Part shown: in pieces, positions 43,620-55,800 of the stretch
Numbering within the stretch: position 1 is the first letter of the stretch
Layout of the letters: every line of letters begins with the position of its first letter
From: Heliocidaris tuberculata
Lineage: Eukaryota; Echinodermata; Echinoidea; Camarodonta; Echinometridae
Direction: 5' to 3'
Assembly: GCA_025618425.1 (NCBI GenBank)
Contig: CM046833.1
Coordinates: forward strand, 3,517,672 to 3,581,671
Length of the DNA: 64,000 bases
Notes under the pieces: model-generated
The model's input: only the letters and a program-made list of their open reading frames with translations
Database searches by the model: none
What the model was told of the DNA's origin: nothing
Translations under genes and position numbers: made by a program

Positions 43620-45640
43620 TCAATGAGCTTTCTGAAAAAAACACTAATTACAACTTTCTAAGGATTTGAGGTAGAATCACGAAATTCATCCCACAGGTAC
43701 ATCTCTTTAAAGGCACAGGTCAAGTTCGATTATTTTAATGAGTCGAATCTGACCAAGGTCAAAGGTCAAAAGGTCAATGGAACTTTCACTGGAATATCAC
43801 CTCACATGTAATAACTTTTTGTCCCTTTGAGCTAGGATCACCAAATTCACATCACAAGTACATGTATATCTCTTGAAGGTGCATGTCATGTTTGTAAACG
43901 GGTCATTGTAAAAGGTCAATGAACTTTCAGTGAAAATCACTTTCATTACAAGTTATTACATGTACATTTAATAACTTGTTGTACCTTTGAGGTATGATCA
44001 CCAGATTCATCCCTTGAAGGCACAGGTCAAGTTCGAAAAATAGGTCAAATTTGACCTAGGTCAAAGGTCAAAAGAACAATAAACTTCATTGGAAGCTAAG
44101 GTATTAACAGCATCCACAAACAGCATTGTCTCATTTTCCAGGGAGAAAATGTACATGGACATACATAACATCATTATTGCTTCTAGTACATAATAAAGCT
44201 GCCAGACCAAAGTTCACATTCTCATTTGCATCTTATGGCGAGATGCAGGCAAGGCAACGCTTGGTGTTTGCCTTGTTTATTATATTGCATAGAAATTGTT
44301 AATTATTTTTCCATGTAAATGTAATCCTAACTCTTATTAATATGTAAATACCAAATGTTACTGTGTAGAAAGTCAGCATACCTGTATATAAGGAAAGAAT
44401 GTTCGTTGAAAGAGCAGTCCAACCTTTTTACAAGTTTGATTGGGTGGGAACACACAATCAGGGAAACAGGTTTACTGAATGAACAAGATTGGACAAATTA
44501 TGGGAAAGCCATTAAAGTGAAAATCAGAATGTCAATTGTCAAATAGGCAAATTTGTCGTTTGACTTTGGTTAATTGTAGAAACTCTAAATTGTGTTGTAC
44601 ACTGAAATTTCATGAATTTTCTGTCTTGGCTTAAAGATTTGGGCTGTTGAAGAATAGCTTGTTGTTTAAGATCCTACTCAGAATGATTTGTACTATGATA
44701 TTTGGGTCATTTTGTGTTTTGAAACCAATATGAGAGAACTTGTTTAACTTCTCATATAGTTTGTTCAATTTCATTCAAACTCTCATGAAGCTGTTTCTCT
44801 GATTTTTCACTCCTTATTTTTTTTTTCCAAGCAATTTTCTCAAAATATTTGAATGTCCTTTAAAGAAGGCTGAAGATCTCAGCCTCAGGTGTGATAATGG
44901 CAAAAGTCACAAGGATTCAGCTTTAAATCCCAGAAGCTGTTTCCATGAAATGAAAATGATCCACGAAAATCATCCACTGTGTAGAGTATTTGTCCCCCCC
45001 CCCCCCCCATTACAATCGGACTTTCAGCATCAATAGTTTTCAAAATTGTGAATTAATCAGAATATATTTCGTGATTGTGATATAACTAATTATCTGTATC
45101 TCAGCGAAAACCCCTTCAGATTTCCTTCAGTATTCACAAAAAAATAGGGATTTTTGTATCGTACGTCATAAGTCCCTTCCATCCACGATTTGACAAAAGG
45201 GAAAAGTACAAAGTAAAATTAACAATTTCACACACCTTTAAAGTGGTGTGAAAAGGAACTTACTGTTTATTTGCTATAATAATGCTTCATTTATCATCAT
45301 ATTTGTCATCGTTCTTGTTATTGTTATTGTTATTTTTTATGGGTGTTTGGAGATTTTTTGCAAAACGAAAATCTTGAATGTAAAAGATAAGCAGTTTTCA
45401 GAGTCTTATGCTTAATTTACATTTGCCCCATGCGCCATATGATAAATTGGTTTATAATTTTCACTGCGATTTTTGGGGCATCGTAGTTGGCTACGGTGTT
45501 TGTATTCACGTTATCTACGAGCATCGTGCCATTTCTTGTATTGGCCCTCGGGGCAGGCGGGGGCAAATCCGCTCAGAGGCTACTCAGAGATTGTACGGAA
45601 ATTGTGCAATTTCAGTGCAGTTGCAGTGCGGTCTCAGCAG
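43618..45640. repeat. Tandem duplication, copy 2 (uninterrupted)
   Basis: Carries the intact target site of the 4.2-kb transposon. At its end it keeps TTTCAGTGCAGTTGCAGTGC where copy 1 instead enters the hairpin right arm. Confidence 0.92.
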
Positions 45641-45649
45641 CCTCCACAC

Positions 45650-46190
45650 CGATATTGTACAGAGCCCATCTGAAAAACGTTTGGCCCGTCTGAAGGCGGA
45701 TGCACGGCCATGGTGCGGGAGCTGCAGGGTTGCCTCGGGCTAACTGCTCAATATAACAGGCACTGCATGGGCAGCGAGCGGCAACCTTGCGATAGCTGTG
45801 CAATGACCTTGCGAATGTCCCATGAGTCTACATGTACAATCTCTCTAAGATTTTTTTTTCACCCATGTTCACCGAAAAATCATGCATTTACTGCACGGTC
45901 TGCTTGAGGCCTCCTCGCGATGCCCATGCGGGGATTGTGCAATGCCATCTACAACATATCTACAGGCTACGGGCTTACGTTCTTTCATAAATTTGTATAA
46001 CTTCCCTTGAAATAAAATCACAGAGGCTGCAGAACCCCGGAATCCTTACGAAAATCTCCCGTCTCCGCACAAAGGCCGCACGGAAAAGGGGATACGGGCA
46101 GGATATGGGCTCCGTAGACCGATCGCAGGCCAAATAACCTTCCATAAGTGCATGGCTCAGATCAACGGTACCCATGTGTTACATTGAGGG
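45650..46190. other. GC-richer spacer after the duplication
   Basis: Several overlapping short frames on both strands; no motif recognised. Confidence 0.4.
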
Positions 46191-46339
46191 ACAATAATGA
46201 AATTCACACTGAACTCATTTCAACAGAATGGAAATCATGGTTGTTGGGTAACAGGCTGATCATGTTAAAATCTGCTGACCTCCAGCTGTTTTGAAAAGAC
46301 AGTAGTGGGTCATTAAATATGGAGGATTCCAAATTGTAT

Positions 46340-48230
46340 TGTACATGTACATAACTTGATGTCCATCTGAGTAAAGTATGACCACTGTGACCAGGTAAAA
46401 CAGATTTTGGCAAATATACCTCACTCAGAGAAATGTTTCTTATGACTGCTATAAAATAATGTTTAAAAAATGTATGAATTTTGGGCGTATCAAAGAAAAA
46501 ATTCCACCTCCCTACTGGACACCGAGTTATGTACATTACACTTGCTCTTGTACGGTTTAAACATTTTTAGCTCATCCGGCCCGAATAGGCAGATGAGCTT
46601 ATGCCATGGCGAGGCGTCCGTCGTCCGTCGTCCGTCTGTACGTCTGTCCGTCCGTCCGTCCTTCGTCCGTCCGTCCACAATTTCTAAATGCTTCTTCTTC
46701 GCCATTTCTTACCCGATTTTAATTTCGTTTGCTTTATATGATAGCACTAGGTGGGGGATTCAAAACTCCTACACAGAATTTTGAAACTCATTAAATATGC
46801 TAATTTATGCGCATTTTTCGAAAATCGCAAAAATCGCTTCTTCTTCATTTATTGACCGATTTTGATTTTTTTTTGTTCCATCTGAAAGACTTTCATGAGG
46901 TTCATTGAACTTCTACACAGAATTTTGAAATTTTGTCTAGAAAATTATTTATGCTAATTTATGCGAAATTAATTAAAAATCACGAAAATTGCTTCTTCTT
47001 CCTCATTTATTGACCAATTTTGATTTTTTTTGTTCCATCTGAAAGACTTTCATGAGGTTCATTGAATTTCTTCACAGAATTTTGAATTTTTGTGTAGAAA
47101 ATTATTTATGCTAATTTATGTGAAATTTATTTTAAAAAATAAAAAAATTGCTTCTTCTTCCTCATTTATTGACCGATTTTGATTTTTTTTTGTTCCATCT
47201 TAAAGACTTTCATGAGGTTCATTGAACTTCTTCACAGAATTTTGAAACTACAGTCTCAACTCAGTTCAAAGTACAAATTGCGTGAATTTCTTTGCTGGAT
47301 GCCGGATGAGCGCCACATCATTGATGTGCTAGTTTTAAAGTACCGGAATGTTTTGATGGTTGTGGTAGCCTCTTGTTGACTGGAAGTGAAGTACAGTTCC
47401 TGTAGAAAACATCATTTTAAAAAAAAATTCTGTGGGCATGTCATTTTAATAGCATCTATAGACTATGGGCAGAATATTAAATTTATATGACTGTTGCTTC
47501 CATAACTGCAGACACCTAACTCATCATTTGAATCGTCAAAAAGTCACTTGTTATTTTTGAGGTTTTAACTCACTCATACATGTACAGGAGAAAGATTGTG
47601 ATCTCATGTTCATATTAACTTGACCTCAAAGTGTATCAAATTTTCCAACCTGCAAAAAGTGGTATGTACATAACTGTGGACACTGGTGTCCATGTTATGT
47701 ACATTACACCAGTGACATGGTATTAATATAATTTTTAATCTACTTAAACTCATTTTGCCTGTATTGTGACATTTGTGTATAATATCACAGATACTGTTGT
47801 ATGTGTTGTTTCATGATCGTGTGTTCAGTAAAAAACACATAACTGCAACGTACATAAATCAGTGTCCACTTATTTCTAAGAATATAAAGCTTAACAGCAA
47901 AATTTATGTTATGATTGCTTTATATTCATACATGAGAATGATTCAAGTTATTTAAAATGAAAGAATGAATTGTTTTAAAAAATATATGACATGTGTAATG
48001 TACATAACTCTAGACACACACACAAAAATTGTTTCTATTTTGGGGGAGAAAAATAAAATCTTCCTTTCATACTAAGGTAAAGTCACTCTGAAATTGTTGA
48101 AGTGATAGTTTTCACATGTACATGTATTTACCTACTACATGTAACTTTCAAATAAAGGTGAAGTGCAAAATTAATGTGACAGAATTTTTATAAATTAGGT
48201 GGGCACCAAAGTTATGTACAATACATGTTA
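46340..48230. repeat. Scattered GTTATGTACATTACAC words, both orientations
   Basis: Variants at about 46345, 46527, 47667, 47695, 47850, 47998 and 48212. Two meet head to head at 47662-47711 around GTGGACAC..GTGTCC. This may be the body of another non-coding element, but no termini were fixed. Confidence 0.5.
46570..47240. repeat. Dispersed repeat: (CGTC)n block and ~155-bp tandem units
   Basis: GTCCGTCCGTCC-type run at 46617-46676 after GCTCATCCGGCCCGAATAGG. Then about three ~155-bp units follow, each with GCTTCTTCTTCCTCATTTAT, TTGTTCCATCTGAAAGACTT and CATGAGGTTCATTGAACTTC. Confidence 0.8.
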
Positions 48231-48239
48231 ATCACATTA

Positions 48240-49240
48240 ATTACTAAAACATGCAATTGTTGTGTTTGTTCATACAAGTTGAAAGTAATGAGATAAATTG
48301 CATCTAAGCACTGAAATCATGGATTACAACATATGCATGTTACATGACATATGTCCAAAAATGGCATTTTTAGGCATAAAACTGCCACAAATAATCCCTT
48401 ATTGAGATGGCATGAAACCTTGTTTTAAGCTTCTCTTGCATGTCCTTTCTGAAACAAAAATCCTATATGGATTGCATGAAAAGAAAGATATCACTATAAG
48501 ACTGTGTATTCTAATATTTTAATGGGAAGTTTTCATGAAAAGAGAGAAATCTAGGGCTCTTCAGTTTATTAGTTTAAAGGTGAAAGATACATGTAGGAAT
48601 CATTCCTCTAAAATAGGAATTGTTGGCATTTATGTTATGATGTTGGTCATTTTATTGAAAGTGAATGATTCAACACAATTATGAACCTGTTTTATTAAAT
48701 GACTTGTGTTGATCTTTTTAGGAAGACATTCTTGACATGATTTTAAAACTTTAACTTAAAATGGTATGCAAAGAATTTGAATATTAGTAAACATGTCTGT
48801 TGTGAACAAATTACTTCCATTCATGTGGATGCCATGAACATCCAAGTGACAAAAGATGGAAGAAAGGGACCCATGACATGCTTTACATAAATCCCTATTT
48901 CTTTATCACCATTGGGCCAAATCGGATAGGGTCTTCACTGCCTGGTAGAGAAATAGTATACATGTAGTTTCATTATCCAGTATGACTTTTCATGTATTGC
49001 AAATATATTTCTTTCGTAATCGATACCCAAATGCCAATTATAGTCTTTTCTGGGACATAATGTACATGTACATGTATACAGTAGTGACTGCTAATGTATG
49101 TAAATACTGACTATGTTCATTTTCTTTAATTTAGATGCAAAATACATGTAGTAGAATTTTTGTCACATAAAACCTTGGAAATTTTAAGAATTGCCTTATT
49201 ATCTTATTAGTTATTCTTGTTTACTCCAGCATCAGTGCTT
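48240..49240. other. AT-rich spacer upstream of PTPMT1
   Basis: No gene or repeat recognised. The promoter presumably lies between here and 49722, but no core element is evident. Confidence 0.4.
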
Positions 49241-49430
49241 CTGCAGTTAATGTTGGTTGAATTCCTGACTTCATTACTGGACCCAATACTAAATGTAACA
49301 ATGACCCTAAACCTAATCTACATGTAGATACTCACGTTTGCTCCAGCATCAATGGTTTTGCAGTTAATTTCTCATGTTAGTTGAATTCCTGACTTCAACA
49401 CTAAATGACCCTAAACCTAATTCAACATCC
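49225..49430. repeat. Short tandem duplication (~125 bp, two copies)
   Basis: CTCCAGCATCA.TG.TT.TGCAGTTAAT, GTTGAATTCCTGACTTC and ATGACCCTAAACCTAAT occur twice in order. Confidence 0.75.
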
Positions 49431-49721
49431 AATCACAAGCTACCTAACAATATATCCTGTCATTCAGATCCAAAATGTATTGATATACATTGTGTCTCTT
49501 TGGAAAGGGCTGTATAAAGCTTTTTAAAGCAATTGCTGCTAGAAGAAATGCTTAAAGAGATACATGTACCTACTTATCTTAGGTACACTCCTACTCATTG
49601 ATCTCTCATGTACCACAAAAACATAAATAAAGATCTCACTCTCATTAGGACTAACAACTAAAATGTCATTGTTCAGATACTATTGTACTTGTTTTTATCT
49701 TTACTTAAGGATTTAAGAAAG

Positions 49722-49862
49722 ATGGGAGGATCAAGAGTACTGTTCTACCCTACTCTATACTGGAATGTTTTGATGAAGAATGTTACATCAAGGAACTGGT
49801 TTGACAGAATAGATGCTACAGTCATTTTAGGTGCTTTACCATTCAGGAGTTACATCAATCAG
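49722..49862 (+). CDS. PTPMT1: PTPMT1 exon 1
   Basis: The ATG at 49722 was chosen because RVLFYPTL follows three residues later, as in relatives; an in-frame TTG lies upstream but no other Met. Donor GTTAGT at 49863. 47 codons. Confidence 0.88.
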
Positions 49863-52800
49863 GTTAGTACAATTCACCTGATTTTGTTGGATCCTCGCCA
49901 AAGTGTGCCATGATTTTTTTTTTTTTCTCCTTCATTTGTAAAGTTGATATTTGCTTATTGCATTATATGGTATGCAGAAATAGAACTGGCCATGCACATG
50001 TAGATTTGGAAATAAGATAGAGACCTTTTGGGGGCCTAATCTTTGACTACTGGTCATGGTGCAGAGTTTAAAGGAAGCCCCCCCCCCCCCAAATAAATGT
50101 ACATGTAGGGATGCTGACAGATGAATTTTATTCCTGCCTGTTGATATCTACAATATTCCTTGCAAAAATGTACAAGAGATATGACATGACATAGGCGCAG
50201 CCATTTTCTTGATAATTCATTATGACCTACCAGGCAAACTTGTACTTGTACATGTATCATGCGCCAAGCTCTAGTTGGAGAGACTTTTAAATTCAATATA
50301 TCCTCTACTTTTCATTGACTGAAAATCATAGCTGAGAAGGTAAAAATAACATTTGCTGAAAAAATATATAAACAGGGAAAAATTATAATGCATTTATTTA
50401 AAAATACTAAGATATAGATTATCAGTTGACAAATCTAGTTCATTTTGCAAAACCTTCACCCCAGAAGAGCAACAACTTATGCATGCAATTTGCATAGTTG
50501 AAGTATAGTTGAATGAAATACTTCATCACCACAGACAATGGGAAAAAGCCATTAAGATGTACGACGTCCCTTAGCATGTTATGTTATCAAGAAAATGGAG
50601 ATGCCCATATCGTGCTGCGAAATTTTCCACTGTATGCTAAGAATATCTTGATTTATACCTACCTCATGCACTTCGGTGAGGAATCTTGTAGATTAATAGG
50701 AAAGAATACAATAAACCTCTCAGAATAACTACATTTTTTTTTCTTGTTGTGAGGTTTCCCTTAAAGGCAGACTTCTCTTTTGGACAAAGAGTATGACTTT
50801 GAACCAAGAAATTCCCATCTGATGAGGTCACTCTTTGTGTGAAACCTTTAGACCATAACCCTTGAGAGCAGTAAGTACAATGGGAGGACTATTCAGAGCT
50901 CTGTTTACAATGTGAGGACAATGAAAGTGCATAGTGTAGGTTCCACTTGAATAGATGTACCTTCTAGCCAGATAGCAGGTCATACGTGAAAAGAGCTGAT
51001 GTTATTTCGAGTGCCTGAAATCACACACACTCCTTGCATATCAATGAGCTGTAACATGGTCACGTTCAGAGTTATAATGCTTTTTTTTTCAAATTTTCTG
51101 CACTAATAAATGAATACAATGTACATGTAGTTGAGCAATGTTTATTTCAAAATCCATAAGAAAACCAGTAATCAGTACAAGCTGATTCTATTGATCTTAT
51201 ATTTTCTATCTTTCAGCTAAAAGAAGAGAATGTAAAAGGTGTGATATCTTTGAATGAGGATCATGAACTACGAAGATATGCTCCAACTGTAGAGGTAAGT
51301 CAACAGGTTTAGGGTTAGCCCTTCTAAGGGCTGGTCATACCTCACCTATGAATAAATCATTCCCAAATTACTCAACTGTTATTTATGAGGAAAATGAGTA
51401 GGAAATCATTTTGATAGGTCAGACCTCACATGGTTTATGGCCTCACATGGTTTATGGCCTCTCTCAACAATTTTAGTGCTTCAGTCTGTGGAATTGCTTG
51501 GCCACTATTTTCTTCTTTTTTTTTTTTTTAGGATGGACCTCAATAAAATCTATGAACCAGTTGCACTCCTTTGATGTGATGTCAGTGGCAGAAAAAGTAA
51601 TGGAGATAGTGGTCATTGTGTTTTGGTCAATTGCACTCCTTTGATGTGACGCCAGTGGCGAAGAAGGAATGGAGACTGTGTTCATAGTGTTTGGGCCACT
51701 TGTGCTCCTTTGATGTGACGTCAGTGGTAGAAGAAGGAATGGAGACTGTGTTCATAGTGTTTGGGCCACTTGTGCTCCTTTGATGTGACGCCAGTGGTAG
51801 AAGAAGGAATGGAGACTGTGTTCATAGTGTTTGGGTCACTTGTGCTCCTTTGATGTGACATCAGTGGTAGAAGAAGGAATGGAGACTGTGTTCATAGTGT
51901 TGGGCCACTTGTGCTCCTTTGATGTGACGTCAGTGGTAGAAGAAGGAATGGAGACTGTGTTCATAGTGTTTGAGCCACTTGTGCTCCTTTGATGTGACGT
52001 CACAGGTAGAAGAAGGAATGGAGACTGTGTTCATAGTGTTTGGGCCACTTGTGCTCCTTTGATGTGACGTCAGTGGCGAAGAAGGAATAGAGACTGTGTT
52101 CATAGTAGTGCTGGTATCGGCATGGAAAATCTATGTCGCCATGTCGCAATAAAATTATCGCCGATGTCGACATGTGTCGACATCTGGACATGAGTCAAAC
52201 AAGTCTAAACTCGGGTCGCTCCCGTAGTGACCGTACACTATTAAACCAGAGTTACCCGACACAAATTCACAAGAGCTTTACATGGAATACATGCACTATG
52301 TCCTCACGGGCTCACACTCGCAGTCATACTCACTTACAGTTCTCAAAGATGCACACTGTCAACTATTTGCCCCAAAATTTGTTTTGTATGATCCAATTTA
52401 TCAAGCATTAATGAAAGTCATGCGGTGCGAGTCAGCTAGTGTCGCATATCTAGGCATGTACATGTATGTAATGTATACCGGTCGTCGCAGCTAGATACGC
52501 AGCGATCGTGTCGCGCGCGCGCGCTGCTAATGCGTATGTGAAACAAATCACGTACGCGCGCACGACGCCACGGCGAGGTACATGTAAAAAGACCCATTTT
52601 ATGTCGCCATCGGAGCATGCGTGTCGACATGTCGGCAAAGTCCAAAACCAGTACTTTTGTCGCCATAGTGGCGACATCAGGCGTGTCGATACCAGCACTA
52701 GTTCATAGTGTTTGGGTCACTTGTGCTCCTTTGATGTGACGTCAGTGGTAGAAGAAGGAATGGAGACTGTGTTCATAGTGTTTGGGCCACTTGTGCTCCT

Positions 52801-55800
52801 TTGATGTGACATCAGTGGCGAAGAAGGAATGGAGACTGTGTTCATAGTGTTTGGGTCACTTGTGCTCCTTTGATGTGACATCAGTGGTAGAAGAAGGAAT
52901 AGAGACTGTGTTCATAGTGTTTGGGCCACTTGTGCTCCTTTGATGTGACGTCAGTGGTAGAAGAAGGAATGGAGACTGTGTTCATAGTGTTTAGGCCACT
53001 TGTGCTCCTTTGATGTGACGTCAGTGGTAGAAGAAGGAATGGAGACTGTGTTCATAGTGTTTGGGCCACTTGTGCTTCTTTGATGTGACGTCAGTGGTAG
53101 AAGAAGGAATGGAGACTGTGTTCATAGTGTTTAGGCCACTTGTGCTCCTTTGATGTGACGTCAGTGGTAGAAGAAGGAATGGAGACTGTTCATAGTGTTT
53201 GGGCCACTTGTGCTCCTTTGATGTGACGTCAGTGGTAGAAGAAGGAATGGAGACTGTGTTCATAGTGTTTGATTGACAGAACTAATGATTTTATTGTTAT
53301 CGGTACATTATTTACACATAGTTTACCATTATCGGTGAGGTATGACCAGCCCTCTCGCTAGTCAGGTTTTTTTTCCCCAGAAATTTGAATTACATGGAAT
53401 AAACTCTTATTACTCATGCTTGTGCAGATTGCTCTCTGAACTCTATGCATACATCAGCAACCAGCAATGCCCAGACAAAGATGACACAGTTTTGAGAATA
53501 CATAAAATTGTATACTTCCACATCATTATTCGTAGAAGTCAAACTACTCTCATGTGATTAGTTATTGTCAGTATCAATTTTCAACATCCTCTGGCACATT
53601 GAGAAGTATTTTTCAAGAAACATCTAGAAAAAAATTCAAAAATTTTGAAGAGTTTGAGGCTTGAGCGTATTATTTAAAAATACATGTATACAATATAGAT
53701 AGTCACTCCCACATGTAGATACTTTAGTTTTAGCTAGCAGACCCTTAGCTAAATCTTGTTGACCTTGTGTTTGACTGTTTTTAGATCCTGAAATAATTTT
53801 AAAATAACACATTCATGGCTCAGAATTCCTTGAATGCTATTATAGAAGCTATTGAAGACTAAAGAGGGAGTAATGATAATCATGGTAGCTATTGAAGACT
53901 AAAGAGGGAGTGATGATAATCATGGTAGCTATTGAAGACTAAAGAGGGAGTAATGATAATCATGGTAGCTATTGAAGACTAAAGAGGGAGTAATGATAAT
54001 CATGGTAGCTATTGAAGACTAAAGAGGGAGTGATGATAATCATGGTAGCTATTGAAGACTAAAGAGGGAGTAATGATAATCATGGTAGCTATTGAAGGCT
54101 AAAGAAGGAGTGATGATAATCATGGTAGCTATTGAAGGCTAAAGAGGGAGTGATGATAATCATGGTAGCTATTGAAGACTAAAGAGGGAGTGATGATAAT
54201 CATGGTAGCTATTGAAGACTAAAGAAGGAGTGATGATAATCATGTTAGCTATTGAAGACTAAAGAGGGAGTGATGATAATCATGGTAGCTATTGAAGACT
54301 AAAGAGGGAGTGATGATAATCATGGTAACTATTGAAGACTAAAGAGGGAGTGATGATAATCATGGTAGCTATTGAAGACTAAAGAGGGAGTAATGATAAT
54401 CATGTTAGCTATTGAAGACTAAAGAGGGAGTGATGATAATCATGTTAGCTATTGAAGACTAAAGAGGGAGTGATGATAATCATGTTAGCTATTGAAGACT
54501 AAAGAGGGAGTGATGATAATCATGTTAGCTATTGAAGACTAAAGAGGGAGTGATGATAATCATGGTAACTATTGAAGACTAAAGAGGGAGTGATGATAAT
54601 CATGTTAGCTATTGAAGACTAAAGAGGGAGTAATGATAATCATGGTAGCTATTGAAGACTAAAGAGGAAGTGATGATAATCATGGTAAATATTGAAGGCT
54701 AAAGAAGGAGTGATGATAATCATGGTAACTATTGAAGACTAAAGAGGGAGTGATGATAATCATGGTAGCTACTAGCTAGTGAAGGTTAAAGAGGGAGTAA
54801 TGATAATCATGGTAGCTATTGAAGACTAAAGAGGAAGTGATGATAATCATGGTAGCTACTAGCTAGTGAAGGTTAAAGAGGGAGTGATGATAATCATGTT
54901 AGCTATTGAAGACTAAAGAGGGAGTAATGATAATCATGTTAGCTATTGAAGACTAAAGAGGGAGTGATGATAATCATGGTAGCTATTGAAGACTAAAGAG
55001 GGAGTGATGATAATCATGTTAGCTATTGAAGACTAAAGAGGGAGTGATGATAATCATGGTAACTATTGAAGACTAAAGAGGGAGTGATGATAATCATGGT
55101 AGCTATTGAAGACTAAAGAGGGAGTGATGATAATCATGGTAGCTATTGAAGACTAAAGAGGGAGTGATGATAATCATGGTAGCTATTGAAGACTAAAGAG
55201 GGAGTGATGATAATCATGGTAGCTATTGAAGGCTAAAGAGGGAGTGATGATAATCATGTTAGCTATTGAAGGCTAAAGAAGGAGTGATGATAATCATGGT
55301 AACTATTGAAGACTAAAGAGGGAGTGATGATAATCATGGTAGCTACATGTACTAGCTAGTGAAGGTTAAAGAGGGAGTAATGATAATCATGGTAGCTATT
55401 GAAGACTAAAGAGGAAGTGATGATAATCATGGTAGCTACTAGCTAGTGAAGGTTAAAGAGGGAGTGATGATAATCATGTTAGCTATTGAAGACTAAAGAG
55501 GGAGTAATGATAATCATGTTAGCTATTGAAGACTAAAGAGGGAGTGATGATAATCATGGTAACTATTGAAGACTAAAGAGGGAGTGATGATAATCATGGT
55601 AGCTACTAGCTAGTGAAGGTTAAAGAGGGAGTGATGATAATCATGTTAGCTATTGAAGACTAAAGAGGGAGTAATGATAATCATGTTAGCTATTGAAGAC
55701 TAAAGAGGGAGTGATGATAATCATGGTAACTATTGAAGACTAAAGAGGGAGTGATGATAATCATGGTAGCTATTGAAGACTAAAGAGGGAGTGATGATAA

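Larger units (their letters stand above)
51556..53275. repeat. 70-bp minisatellite (~16 units) in PTPMT1 intron 2
   Basis: The unit reads TGTGCTCCTTTGATGTGACG, TCAGTGGTAGAAGAAGGAAT, GGAGACTGTGTTCATAGTGT, TTGGGCCACT. Ten units hold a perfect TGACGTCA palindrome. Split by a MITE at 52106-52700. Frames on either strand are artefacts. Confidence 0.97.

Noticed and set aside
43374..45743. Paired HAPYDKLVYNFHCDFWG frames as a duplicated gene
   Set aside because: The similarity is explained by the 2-kb duplication of non-coding sequence; no domain, and the frames diverge in the hairpin region.
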